From positions 186,001-250,000 of the forward strand of contig JAUJEB010000001.1 of the NCBI GenBank assembly GCA_030442055.1: DNA of 64,000 nucleotides, written 5' to 3'. Of this stretch, positions 28,670 through 37,528 are shown one piece after another; position 1 is the stretch's first letter, and each line of letters begins with the position of its first letter. The notes under the pieces are model-generated. The model saw only the letters and a list, made by a program, of their open reading frames with translations. It did no database searches and was not told where the DNA came from. This DNA comes from Agaribacillus aureus (lineage in GTDB: Bacteria > Bacteroidota > Bacteroidia > Cytophagales > Cyclobacteriaceae). Both the position numbers and the translations under genes were made by a program.

Positions 28670-31600
28670 TTAAAAATTAACCTGCCAGCCAAATTGGAAT
28701 ATTCTGGGCTGAGGGGAAGCGCCTCCGTCCTGGCCTGTTGCCAGCGGAAATTCTCCTTTCTGGAAACTTTGCGCCCGTGTAACTTCAGGGTCAAAGCCGC
28801 TGTAGTCGGTGAAGGTCGCCAGGTTTTGTGCACCAAAGAAAACTCTGACGTTGGAGACAAAATTGTTGGTCACCCTTTCAAGGATCTCCGCAGGTACGGT
28901 ATACCCAAACTGCAAATTTTTGATCCGCATAAAGCCGGCATCTTCTATCCACCGCTCTGAAAAACGTCTATTTCCGTTAGGATCTCCTTCAGTCAATCGC
29001 GGCATGCTGTTGCTGGTGCCCGGACCGGTCCAGCGGCCCAATACACTGGTAGAAGAGTTGCGATTACCGCTCAGAGCCTCCAGTTGTTCGCGTGCCTGGT
29101 TGTATACCTGACGATCTCCCATGCCCTGCAATTGAACGGACAGGTCGAATCCTTTATAAGCTCCCTGCAACCTGAAACCGTAGAAAAAGCCTGGTATCGG
29201 GCTGCCTAAGATCGTACGGTCATCAGCATTCACCTGGCCATCGCCATTCACGTCTACAAATCGAATATCACCTGGCTCAGCACCGGCAGAAAACGCATCT
29301 GGCAAAGCGGCATTGGCTTCTTCCTGGGTTTGATAAATGCCGTTGGTCTTGTAACCATAAAAATGGCCTAAGGACTCCCCGGAAATGGTTCTGTGTGTCT
29401 GATTCCCGCCAATTCCGGTAACGATGCTGGTCACCGAACCTAAATCCTCTACTTCATTATTTACGGTAGTGATATTTCCACTGATGCTATAAGTGAAGTC
29501 TCCGATCGAATTGCGGTAACTTGCTGCCAGCTCTATACCGGTATTCTTGATCTCTCCCACATTGGCATCCGCCGGCAGAAAGTATCCGGAAACAAAGGGT
29601 AGCGGTAGTCCGATCAAAACATCTTTTGATTTTTTATTGTAGTAGTCGAAAGTAAGCTCCACCTTGCCTTCCAAAAGGCTGGCGTCAAATCCGATATCAA
29701 ACTGGGTACTGGTTTCCCATATCAAATTTTCATTGGCAAAATTGACCGGTGCAGGCCCTCTGATTACCCCCTGCGCATCTCCCACAACATAGAAGATCGT
29801 GGTTTGTAAAGCGCTGAGAAAGGCAAAATTGACGCCTGTGAATTGATTTCCGGACTCTCCCCAACCAACTCTGATTTTTAAATCGTCAACAAAGCTGGTT
29901 TGCGGAAAAAAGCTTTCCTCACTGATCCGCCAGCCCGCTGAACCCGAAAGAAATACATCATCCCGGTTATTTTCGGCAAATCTTGAAGTAGCATCTCTCC
30001 TGACGTTGATCGTGGCCAAGTATTTTCCTCCGTAGGAGTAATTGATCCTACCCAACAGTCCTCTCAATGCCCAATGGTCGGCTTCATTACCTGCCGCTAC
30101 AGCGGTTCCCGTTGAAGCAAATCTAACATTATCAGGATCAAACAGCCCTCTTCCCTGAATTCTTACCTTGTCAAATCTAAAATTAGTCTCCTCATAGCCC
30201 AGCAGGAAGGTAAAGTCATTTCGGCCAAAGCTTTTATTATAGGTAAGCGTGTTGGCCCAGTTGGTAGTAAGCTCAATTGGTCTTGATTGTACTAACAACG
30301 ACTGTTGATTGCTGGTACCATAGTTGGCATTATTTTGAAAGAAGCTGGCATCGCCAACATTGTAGTCAATACCTCCGGACATTTTAAAGGTCAAACCTTT
30401 GATGATCTCAAACTCGCCATACACATTGCCCAGAATTTTTGTAGACTTAATGATGGTCTCATTAACCCTGGTATCGGTTCTAAAGACTGTATTCAGCGCT
30501 GTTCCGGCTGCACCACGGTTTTCAGGAGTCTCGAGGTTATAACCAAACTCCGTAGTAGGATCAAATATCTCAAACCAGGGTACGTTATTGAGGGCACCGT
30601 TGAATGCGGCCTGGCAGCAATTACCAACACCCTCGGATTGCACCAATCTTTCCGTCATACTTACGAGAATAGATTCTCCGAACTTGAAACGTTCTCCCAC
30701 TTTCACATCTGAGTTAGCCTTTACCGAATACCTTTGAAAGTCTTGCGCTCTTTCAATACCCTCCTGGGTCAGATAGCCCCCCGATATCAGGTAATTAGCC
30801 TTGTCATTACCACCGGAAACCGACAGGTTATGACTTTGCGTGGCACCGTCTCTAAACACCGCATCCTGCCAGTCTACAAAAGGCCTGCCGCGGAATTGGC
30901 TAAAATCACGGCCAAGCTCGGCCTGCAAGTCAATATATTGATCGACATTAAGCACGTCCAGCCTTTCCCTGACCTTGGCGGTGCCCACATAGCCGTTATA
31001 AGAAAATGAAGCACTGCCGTCGGTTCCTCTTTTGGTAGTAACAATCACAACGCCGTTGGCGGCTCTGGCACCATAGATGGCGGCAGCTGAGGCATCTTTC
31101 AATACGTCAATGGATTCAATATCGTTTGGATTAATACCCGCCAGCGGATTTGAGTCGGTGGTGGAAGAAGTATTAACCGTTATATTGGTAGTTTGTACGA
31201 TCGGCACACCATCTATTACCCACAAAGGTTGGTTATTGCCAATGGTACCAACGCCTCTGATCCTGACGTTGATAGGGGCCGCGGCGTCACCACTTCTATT
31301 AATGATGCTGACACCTGCCACTGTTCCGGCCAAAGCCTGGTCGGGACTAATGATAGGCTTGTTGACAATATTATCACCCCTGATAGAGCCGACGGCGCCG
31401 GTAAGATCGGCCTTCTTTTGTGTACCATAGCCTACAACCACAATTTCCTCCAGTGCCTGTACATCTTCAACCATTGTAACGTTGATGACCGTTCTGCCTT
31501 CTATCGCTATCTCTTCAATATTGTAGCCGATGGAAGAAAATACCAGCGTGGTCGCGTCATCGGGCACATTTAAAGTATAGTCGCCATTTATATCGGTGAC

Positions 31601-32092
31601 CGTACCGATCTGCGTTCCTTTTACCAATATATTTACGCCGGGTATCGGATCATTTTCGGCAGTCACTACCTTGCCGCTGATCTGAACCTCGAACAGTTCT
31701 TCCAATACCGGATTTGATCTTTTATTGGAAACCCGCTTTTTGACGAAAATATCATTGTTTATTCTTTTAAAGCCTAGTTTTGAGCCAATCGCCAATTCTC
31801 TTAATAAACCTGCCAGCGATCCCTGATAACCCTGGAATTTTACTCTTTTTCCAAGATTAATATCCTCATTATTAAAAGCAAAGGTAAAATCAGTCTTATT
31901 GCTAATTTCAATAAACACCTCTCCCAACGTTTGGGCCTCGCCGTTTAATACAATGGATAAATCCTCCAGACTTACTTTTTGTGCTTCTACATTTTTAGCA
32001 CTTAAGAGCGATAAAGCTATACATTGTATAATTATACCATAGATGCAATATTTTGAAACCATAATAATTTGCCGAAGTATGCATAATTTCAT
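28670..32092 (-). CDS. SusC/RagA-family TonB-dependent transporter with STN signalling domain (pair 2)
   Basis: A 1140-residue outer-membrane transporter. After the signal peptide (ending VEAQ) there is an STN/secretin-like domain at about 40-115 (LGEVFIEISNKTDFTFAFNN), then a carboxypeptidase-D-like domain (ISGKVVTAENDPIPGVNI), the TonB-box region EEIVVVGYGTQKKADLTGAV, the plug with SIDVLKDASAAAIYGARAAN, and the barrel. The STN domain is how such transporters signal to a FecR-type anti-sigma factor, and a FecR/sigma pair lies directly upstream, so substrate binding probably induces this operon. An alternative start is the ATG at 32062. Confidence 0.95.
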   Translation of the reverse strand: MKLCILRQIIMVSKYCIYGIIIQCIALSLLSAKNVEAQKVSLEDLSIVLNGEAQTLGEVFIEISNKTDFTFAFNNEDINLGKRVKFQGYQGSLAGLLRELAIGSKLGFKRINNDIFVKKRVSNKRSNPVLEELFEVQISGKVVTAENDPIPGVNILVKGTQIGTVTDINGDYTLNVPDDATTLVFSSIGYNIEEIAIEGRTVINVTMVEDVQALEEIVVVGYGTQKKADLTGAVGSIRGDNIVNKPIISPDQALAGTVAGVSIINRSGDAAAPINVRIRGVGTIGNNQPLWVIDGVPIVQTTNITVNTSSTTDSNPLAGINPNDIESIDVLKDASAAAIYGARAANGVVIVTTKRGTDGSASFSYNGYVGTAKVRERLDVLNVDQYIDLQAELGRDFSQFRGRPFVDWQDAVFRDGATQSHNLSVSGGNDKANYLISGGYLTQEGIERAQDFQRYSVKANSDVKVGERFKFGESILVSMTERLVQSEGVGNCCQAAFNGALNNVPWFEIFDPTTEFGYNLETPENRGAAGTALNTVFRTDTRVNETIIKSTKILGNVYGEFEIIKGLTFKMSGGIDYNVGDASFFQNNANYGTSNQQSLLVQSRPIELTTNWANTLTYNKSFGRNDFTFLLGYEETNFRFDKVRIQGRGLFDPDNVRFASTGTAVAAGNEADHWALRGLLGRINYSYGGKYLATINVRRDATSRFAENNRDDVFLSGSAGWRISEESFFPQTSFVDDLKIRVGWGESGNQFTGVNFAFLSALQTTIFYVVGDAQGVIRGPAPVNFANENLIWETSTQFDIGFDASLLEGKVELTFDYYNKKSKDVLIGLPLPFVSGYFLPADANVGEIKNTGIELAASYRNSIGDFTYSISGNITTVNNEVEDLGSVTSIVTGIGGNQTHRTISGESLGHFYGYKTNGIYQTQEEANAALPDAFSAGAEPGDIRFVDVNGDGQVNADDRTILGSPIPGFFYGFRLQGAYKGFDLSVQLQGMGDRQVYNQAREQLEALSGNRNSSTSVLGRWTGPGTSNSMPRLTEGDPNGNRRFSERWIEDAGFMRIKNLQFGYTVPAEILERVTNNFVSNVRVFFGAQNLATFTDYSGFDPEVTRAQSFQKGEFPLATGQDGGASPQPRIFQFGWQVNF

Positions 32093-32141
32093 AATTTAGC
32101 TTGTTTTTAATTGAACATTGTTTGATTAAAACGTGAATTTC

Positions 32142-32177
32142 AGAAAAGCCAGCCTCCGCCAAGTCGCTGGCTTTTCT
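32142..32177 (-). terminator. Hairpin terminator between fecR and susC 2
   Basis: A perfect 12-bp stem AGAAAAGCCAGC/GCTGGCTTTTCT with a 12-nt loop lies between the FecR stop and the susC start. It probably separates the sigma/FecR unit from the susC operon, which would then start from its own ECF-dependent promoter in 32093-32141. The T-tract is short, so termination may be partial. Confidence 0.6.
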
Positions 32178-32216
32178 CTGTTTTAGCTGGAATTAAATCG
32201 TATAAGTATTTCCATA

Positions 32217-33263
32217 TTATTTATTTTTTGGTTCGAGCATCACGGATTTTCCGTTGATGCTATAAGTCAATGCAAAAGAGTAGGAAAGGCCTTCTAGAAC
32301 CGCTTTGAGCGTCTGATTGCGAAAACGACCTGTGAAATTTCCTTCTATAGCCGGGGACAACATGATGTTCACATCATACCATCTTTCCAATTCTCTGACA
32401 ACCTGCTGAACAGGTTCCTGGTTAAAATTCAATATACCATATTTCCAGGCAACTACCTCGTCCGGATCTATGTTTATTTTTGTCAGCTTTCTTTCTTCAT
32501 TGGCATAGGCAATACCTTCGCCTGGCTTGAGGTAAAAGGACTGCGCATTGTCTCCCTGAAGATCATCTACTTTAACTTTGCCGGTAACCAACGCAATAGA
32601 TGTTTTACCCTCCTCTTTGAATGCGCGTATATTAAAGGAAGTGCCTAATGCGGTAACTTTTGTATCATTCACCAACACCGTAAAGGGCCTTAGAGAATCC
32701 TTTGCGACTTTAAAAAAAGCCTCACCTTCGAGATATATAATTCTATCCTGCGTAGCAAACTTTGGGGGATATTTTATAGTACTTGCCGAGTTTAGCACTA
32801 TCTCCGAGCCATCGCCAAGATATATCGTGGATTTCTGGCCAGCAGGATTAGATTTAATGATGAACTGGGGAACACTTGCTACTTCTTTCTCAGCATGGGA
32901 ATCCGGGAAAACACGCACAGCGACAAAAGCGGTAGCTAAGATGACAAAACAGGCGGCGGCATACCACCAGTATTTTTTTACCTTTTTTTTCTTTATATGC
33001 TTGATCCGCCTTTGTTTCGCTTCTTCCTCAGCTTTGTGGGATACAAATAATTTATTTTCTTTTTTGAAACGCTGGACCTTTTCAAATACGGCTTTTTCAT
33101 CCCACTCCTTAAATTCCCCGGCATCTGACCACTGTTTGTCAATCTCCTTTTTTAGTTTGCCGGTTGCATTTTCTGAAAAATACCAGGTAAGAAAGGCCTG
33201 GGCTTCACTCTCAGTACACAATCCTTTGAAAAATTTCTCGGCTAGATCACTAGGGTTTATCAT
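32217..33263 (-). CDS. FecR-family anti-sigma factor
   Basis: A 348-residue single-pass inner-membrane protein. The cytoplasmic N-terminal ~95 residues contain the short anti-sigma region (FFKGLCTESEAQAFLTWYF), followed by a basic stretch and one membrane helix (WWYAAACFVILATAFVAVRV, about 98-118). The periplasmic FecR domain shows the hallmark strand order (GDGSEIVLNSASTIKYP, RIIYLEGEAFFKVAKD, TKVTALGTSFNIRAF), and the C-terminal domain that contacts the STN domain follows. It is 100 bp downstream of the sigma gene and upstream of the STN-type susC, a standard cell-surface signalling arrangement. Confidence 0.93.
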   Translation of the reverse strand: MINPSDLAEKFFKGLCTESEAQAFLTWYFSENATGKLKKEIDKQWSDAGEFKEWDEKAVFEKVQRFKKENKLFVSHKAEEEAKQRRIKHIKKKKVKKYWWYAAACFVILATAFVAVRVFPDSHAEKEVASVPQFIIKSNPAGQKSTIYLGDGSEIVLNSASTIKYPPKFATQDRIIYLEGEAFFKVAKDSLRPFTVLVNDTKVTALGTSFNIRAFKEEGKTSIALVTGKVKVDDLQGDNAQSFYLKPGEGIAYANEERKLTKINIDPDEVVAWKYGILNFNQEPVQQVVRELERWYDVNIMLSPAIEGNFTGRFRNQTLKAVLEGLSYSFALTYSINGKSVMLEPKNK

Positions 33264-33363
33264 ACAGTACTTTGCTTGCGTATATTATATAGCCACGAGC
33301 TATACGAACTACTCAGTCACTCTTTAAAAAAAAATAAAACAATTGGTTTATTGCGCGGATAAA

Positions 33364-33912
33364 CTACTCAGCCAGCTGCGTACGGAGGTTTTTACAGGCC
33401 CGGTAAAAGTGGTTTTCTACAGTCCTTTTGGATACTTTCAAAGTCTTGGCAATCTCTTCCATAGACAAATTATCATGCATTTTCATCATGTATATCTGTT
33501 TTTGCTGATTAGGCAGCTTTTCCACACAAGACTTTGACAAGGTCTGTAAATCTGAAAAAATTATGTAATCCTCTGTTTGGTTGGAAATATCACTCAGATG
33601 GCTGATGGCGTATTTCTCATAAGCCATTTGATACACCCTTTTTCTGCTTTTTTTGATGATAAGCGATTTGGTGATCGTGAGCAGGTAGGCATTAAATGAC
33701 CGGCTTACGTCAAGGCTTGTCCGGTTTTGCCAAATTTTCAAAAACAACTCCTGTACAACCTCTTCCGCCTCTTCATGACCAAGATTTAATTTGCGCGAAG
33801 TGTTATAGATCTTTTTGGCATATTTTCTGAACAACTTGTTAAAGGCCTTTTCATTACCTTTTTTAAGTTTTGCAACTTGTTTCGCATCTCTATTTACGAA
33901 AAGGTCAGTCAT
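33364..33912 (-). CDS. ECF-type RNA polymerase sigma-70 factor
   Basis: A 182-residue sigma factor with only regions 2 and 4. Region 2 spans about 22-90 (FNKLFRKYAKKIYNTSRKL, EEVVQELFLKIWQNR) and region 4 about 125-180 (LPNQQKQIYMMKMHDNLSMEE with the HTH IAKTLKVSKRTVENHFYRA). It should direct RNA polymerase to the susC 2 operon when released by the FecR protein encoded next to it. The gene is divergent from lhgO. Confidence 0.93.
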   Translation of the reverse strand: MTDLFVNRDAKQVAKLKKGNEKAFNKLFRKYAKKIYNTSRKLNLGHEEAEEVVQELFLKIWQNRTSLDVSRSFNAYLLTITKSLIIKKSRKRVYQMAYEKYAISHLSDISNQTEDYIIFSDLQTLSKSCVEKLPNQQKQIYMMKMHDNLSMEEIAKTLKVSKRTVENHFYRACKNLRTQLAE

Positions 33913-34316
33913 TCAAAACAGGTTTGTAATGTTTCTATTTTACAGTTAATAAACAGACACTCAGGCTATCTATTTAATTCACAATCCGGCAGCCTAACCG
34001 GTTCTTACAAACGTTTAGCGAACCTCAAATTACGCATTCCATGTTGGAACCACAAATTAATTGTGATTATATCAATTAAATTAAATTCAATCAATGCATT
34101 ATTACAAAATTTGCAATCTTTTAAATGTTTTGTCTTTATAGTTCGATTTGCATTTCTTTTCAAAAACAGTGAACTACTATCTTGTTTTATGGTTAGACCT
34201 GTCTATGTGAACAAATAGTTAAGGAAAAGAATTTCTAAATGGGTGGATTATTTACACCTTTTTGTGATAAATAAACATGACAATCTCCAATAATTGAGCA
34301 AATTGGCTAATTTCGC
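33913..34316. other. AT-rich divergent intergenic region
   Basis: About 400 bp between the ECF sigma gene and lhgO. It must hold both promoters. TAATTTCG at 34308-34315 resembles the -7 element and would give lhgO a very short leader. No repeat, RNA gene or convincing small ORF seen. Confidence 0.4.
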
Positions 34317-35537
34317 GTGTTGAATCAGCGTGTATTTAAATTGAAAAACGATATTATCATTATAGGAGGTGGCATTGTTGGGTTAGCAACGGCATTACAA
34401 CTCAAAAATAAAAATCCCGGTTTAAAACTTTCTATTATCGAGAAGGAAGACAGTTTGGCCTGCCATCAAACCGGTCACAATAGTGGTGTTATCCATTCCG
34501 GTTTATATTACAAACCCGGTAGCCTCAAGGCTCAGAACTGCATCCAGGGCTATCACATGCTCCTCGACTTTTGTAACAAACACGAAATTCCCTATGAGCT
34601 TTGCGGTAAAATTGTGGTCGCCACCGAGGAGCGGGAAATTCCGCTGTTAAAAAAGTTAAAAGAAAGAGGCTCGGCCAACGGGCTTACCAATCTAAAGGAC
34701 CTGAATGCGGAGGAGCTCAAGGCTTATGAACCTCACGTTAACGGACTAAAAGGCTTGTTTGTGCCACAGACCGGTATCGTCGACTACAAGCAGGTAGCCC
34801 GGAAATATGGGGAAAAAGTGCAGGAGAAAGATGGGGCGTTGATATTTGGAGAAAGGGTACAGTCCATAAAGCCTTCTAAAGGTGGCGCTGAAATAGTCAC
34901 CAATAAAAGTAGCTATGAAACAAAACTGGTGGTCAACTGTGCCGGATTATATTCAGATAAAATAGCCCGCCTGACCGCGGAAAAGCTAAACCTGAAAATC
35001 ATCCCCTTCCGTGGCGAGTATTATCAATTGAAAAAAGAGAAGGAATACCTGGTCAAAAACCTGATTTACCCGGTGCCCGATCCCGCTTTTCCGTTCCTTG
35101 GTGTGCATTTTACCAGGATGATTTCAGGCGGTGTAGAGGCTGGGCCCAATGCAGTTCTGGCCTTTCAAAGAGAGGGCTACAAAAAAACTGACTTAAAAAT
35201 AAGTGAGCTGGCAGAAACACTGGCCTGGCCCGGCTTTCAGAAAGTCGCTTTTAAATACTGGCAAACCGGCTTTGGAGAAATGTACCGGTCCTTTTCGAAG
35301 GCGGCGTTTACAAAGGCACTGCAAAAATTATTGCCGGAGATCACCAAGGATGACCTGGAACCCGGAGGCGCCGGCGTCAGGGCACAGGCCTGTGATAGGG
35401 ATGGTGGCCTGTTGGATGATTTTTTGATTTTGGAAGATGAGAAAGCCATCAATGTTTGCAATGCCCCATCCCCTGGTGCTACTTCCTCATTGGCTATTGG
35501 CGATAAGGTCTCTGATCTGGTCTTGAAACGGTTTTAA
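34317..35537 (+). CDS. lhgO: L-2-hydroxyglutarate oxidase (LhgO-type FAD enzyme)
   Basis: A DAO-superfamily flavoenzyme of 398-406 residues that oxidises L-2-hydroxyglutarate to 2-oxoglutarate, a clean-up and lysine-degradation step. The Rossmann motif IIIIGGGIVGLATALQL sits at the N-terminus. The family signature HQTGHNSGVIHSGLYYKPGS follows, with the C-terminal GGAGVRAQACDRDGG and SPGATSSLAIG typical of LhgO. No ATG precedes the Rossmann fold; the start is GTG at 34317 or TTG at 34320 or 34341, and the last fits the fold start best. The stop lies 5 bp from the stop of the convergent gene. Confidence 0.88.
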   Translation: MLNQRVFKLKNDIIIIGGGIVGLATALQLKNKNPGLKLSIIEKEDSLACHQTGHNSGVIHSGLYYKPGSLKAQNCIQGYHMLLDFCNKHEIPYELCGKIVVATEEREIPLLKKLKERGSANGLTNLKDLNAEELKAYEPHVNGLKGLFVPQTGIVDYKQVARKYGEKVQEKDGALIFGERVQSIKPSKGGAEIVTNKSSYETKLVVNCAGLYSDKIARLTAEKLNLKIIPFRGEYYQLKKEKEYLVKNLIYPVPDPAFPFLGVHFTRMISGGVEAGPNAVLAFQREGYKKTDLKISELAETLAWPGFQKVAFKYWQTGFGEMYRSFSKAAFTKALQKLLPEITKDDLEPGGAGVRAQACDRDGGLLDDFLILEDEKAINVCNAPSPGATSSLAIGDKVSDLVLKRF

Positions 35538-35542
35538 ACCCG

Positions 35543-36613
35543 CTAATCCAGATTAACGGTTTTGCCGGTCTTAAAGGACTCGTCGGCAGCGAGGACGATC
35601 TTCAGACTGCTTACGGCATCTGCCATATGATCTGAAATGTCCAGGTCCTGTTGGATAGCTTCTAGCAAATACAATTGTTCCAGTTCACAAAGTTCGTCAT
35701 GGCTGGGTTCATCGGAGGTGTCTAGGAATTCATCATTTTTGAGGAAACTACCGTCCTCTCCCAATGCACTATGATGGATTTTTAAACATCCGGTTTGTGT
35801 GTGACCGTCGATATCCTGGGAGTCTTCTCCTTTTGGGGATTCCACGATACTTACCGCCCCCTCCGGGCCAATGACATCTTTAATAAAGTAGGCGGTTTCA
35901 CTCATCATGGGCCCCCACCCTGCCTCATACCAGCCAACCGACCCGTCGGAAAACTTAACCTGGAGCTGGCCATAGTTATACATGTCGGTCTTTACCTCAT
36001 CAGTCAACTTCGCGCCAATGGCACTTACGCTCACCGGTTTTGAACGGGTCATTTGACACATGACATCTACATAATGCACGCCGCAGTCCACAATGGGCGA
36101 CATGGACTGCATCAGGTTTTTATGTGTAAGCCAGTTTTTACCAGCGCTTTGCTGATTCAGATTCATGCGCATGACCAGTGGCTTGCCCAATGACTGTGCT
36201 AATTGTGTAAACTTTTTCCATGCCGGATGCACCCTTAGGATGTAGCCAATTACTAGTTTCCGGTTATTGTGAATCGCACAATCCATCACCTTTTGGGCTT
36301 CTGCTGTTGTCAGGGCAATTGGTTTTTCCAGAAAAACATGGGCTCCTGCCTCCATGCTTTTAATGGCATAGCCGGCGTGCGTATCTGGATAGGTATTGAT
36401 GGAAACCACATCGGGTTGTGAGGCAGTTAATGCATTGTCAAAATCTTCATATTCAGGATACGGACCGATTTGCTCTATGAGCGCCTTTCGTCGCTCAGGG
36501 CCTCGGCTTACCAATCCTACAATATTAAAATCCGGAATCTTGTGATAGGCGCGGGCATGAGAAGCGCCCATGTTGCCGCAGCCCACGACCAGTACGTTCA
36601 GTTTATTTGCCAC
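35543..36613 (-). CDS. Gfo/Idh/MocA-family NAD(P)-dependent oxidoreductase
   Basis: A cytoplasmic sugar- or inositol-dehydrogenase-like protein of about 356 residues. The Rossmann fold starts at once with LNVLVVGCGNMGASHARAY, and the family motif EKPIALT (Lys of the EKP triad) follows near residue 95, with DCGVHYVDVM as the C-terminal domain signature. I chose the GTG at 36613 because it places the dinucleotide fold at the N-terminus and follows TATATTCAAG, a weak -7 element. In-frame ATGs at 36679 and 36757 would add 22-48 residues that do not resemble the family. Substrate not predictable. Confidence 0.85.
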   Translation of the reverse strand: MANKLNVLVVGCGNMGASHARAYHKIPDFNIVGLVSRGPERRKALIEQIGPYPEYEDFDNALTASQPDVVSINTYPDTHAGYAIKSMEAGAHVFLEKPIALTTAEAQKVMDCAIHNNRKLVIGYILRVHPAWKKFTQLAQSLGKPLVMRMNLNQQSAGKNWLTHKNLMQSMSPIVDCGVHYVDVMCQMTRSKPVSVSAIGAKLTDEVKTDMYNYGQLQVKFSDGSVGWYEAGWGPMMSETAYFIKDVIGPEGAVSIVESPKGEDSQDIDGHTQTGCLKIHHSALGEDGSFLKNDEFLDTSDEPSHDELCELEQLYLLEAIQQDLDISDHMADAVSSLKIVLAADESFKTGKTVNLD

Positions 36614-36782
36614 TTTGTGAAATTTTTTCTTGAATATAGGAAAGGTTGTGGTACGGGCAAAAACAACTTGTAAATTCATTTTAAATAAATGGAAGAACTG
36701 TCGGTTTAGTTCAGGATGATACAAGGGTTGGGGAGGTGTTTGACTTTGCACGGTCATTTACTTCATCCCTCGCCATCTCCCA

Positions 36783-36955
36783 CCGTCTTTGCAATGAACG
36801 AGTGTGCGAGTGAAGAAGCAATCCCCTGGCTTATACTGCCGTTCTCTGCCTAGACGTGCCAAAGGCATGGTGGGCTGGCAAGACTCAGTAGGCTTGGGCT
36901 AAGGGATCGCTTCATCGCTGGCCCGCGAGGCTGGCATCGGATTCGCGATGACGTG
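36783..36955. repeat. Degenerate palindromic interspersed repeat
   Basis: The left arm (36783-36829) contains CCGTCTTTGC, GAGTGAAGAAGCAATCCCC. The right arm (36903-36955) contains AGGGATCGCTTCATCGC and TTCGCGATGACG. Together they match the widespread intergenic family of the type CGTCATTGCGAG...GAAGCAATCCC paired with its reverse complement, here much decayed. The middle (36830-36902) is unique. It is non-coding; the minus-strand frame across it is not credible. Confidence 0.6.
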
Positions 36956-36986
36956 GTTTGAAGAGGGGTTAGGAAGTGTAGGTTTC

Positions 36987-37168
36987 GATAGCCCGGGTTT
37001 AGGGGAGTGTAATGAACGCGGGTTTTAAGCAATCTGCGTAAATTCCGGGAATTTCAGAAAACCTGTCCGAAAAATGTAAATTCCATAGTTTAGAGAAAAT
37101 GGCTTGCTGGATGTAACTTCCTTTGAATGATGGGCACGCGTTTCCGCTGCACTCAAACGCGCGCCATC
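36987..37168 (+). repeat. ~180-bp element with inverted ends, copy A
   Basis: Starts GATAGCCCGGGTTT and ends AAACGCGCGCCATC, so its ends are imperfect inverted copies. The core contains GTCCGAAAAATGTAAATTCC and ATAGTTTAGAGAAAATGG, also found in copies B and C. It lies 93 bp before a two-gene cassette. No transposase is nearby and no clear target duplication was found. Confidence 0.75.
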
Positions 37169-37249
37169 GTAGTACGGGCAAAATTAAATGGACTTGCAGA
37201 AGCAGGGATTAAGCGCGTTTCTGCAAAATCCTAAAACTAAATATTTTTC

Positions 37250-37257
37250 TATATTTG
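37250..37257 (+). promoter_or_regulatory. -7 promoter element, probable leaderless start
   Basis: TATATTTG matches TAnnTTTG and ends only four bases before the ATG at 37262. Transcription should start at or next to the ATG, so the 67-aa gene is probably translated from a leaderless mRNA. Confidence 0.5.
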
Positions 37258-37261
37258 CCAC

Positions 37262-37465
37262 ATGGCAGTTTATACCTTAAATGAGGCAATTCAAATCATT
37301 TTTAACGATCGGGAATATTATCTATCACTCTCTAAGATTGACCGCGGGGCCATGAGGTCTTATAAGACAAGGTATGACAATAACACTTTAACCATTGACA
37401 GCCAAATATCGATCGTGAAGAAATACAACAAAAAAGCAAAAGTCACCATTACTATAGAATTATGA
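37262..37465 (+). CDS. Small protein, 67 aa, possible helix-turn-helix DNA-binding protein
   Basis: Not recognised as a named family. The layout LNEAIQIIFNDREYYLSLS, IDRGAMRSYKTRYDNNTL, TIDSQISIVKKYN resembles short phage-type HTH proteins: a helix with DREY, a recognition-like helix before SYKTR, then a helix ahead of a basic tail ending TITIEL. It has its own -7 promoter element and is followed by a strong terminator before the next gene. Repeat copies A and B/C flank both genes. A regulatory or antitoxin-like job is speculation from size and context. Confidence 0.5.
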   Translation: MAVYTLNEAIQIIFNDREYYLSLSKIDRGAMRSYKTRYDNNTLTIDSQISIVKKYNKKAKVTITIEL

Positions 37466-37480
37466 TGAAATAATATTTTT

Positions 37481-37521
37481 TATAACAAAAAGTGAAGCGA
37501 TTTGCTTCACTTTTTGTTATA
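37481..37521. terminator. Strong bidirectional hairpin terminator inside the two-gene cassette
   Basis: An 18-bp perfect stem with a 5-nt loop (37499-37503): GTGAAGC/GCTTCAC flanked by an A5 tract on the left and a T5 tract on the right, extended by ATAAC/GTTAT. It lies 15 bp after the first stop codon and ends 7 bp before the ATG of the second gene. The second gene must depend on read-through or on a promoter within the hairpin. Confidence 0.8.
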
Positions 37522-37528
37522 TTTAAAT

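Noticed and set aside
36850-37181. Minus-strand frames across the interspersed repeats (60 codons each)
   Set aside because: They lie entirely within repeated palindromic DNA, and the same translation fragments recur only because the repeats recur.
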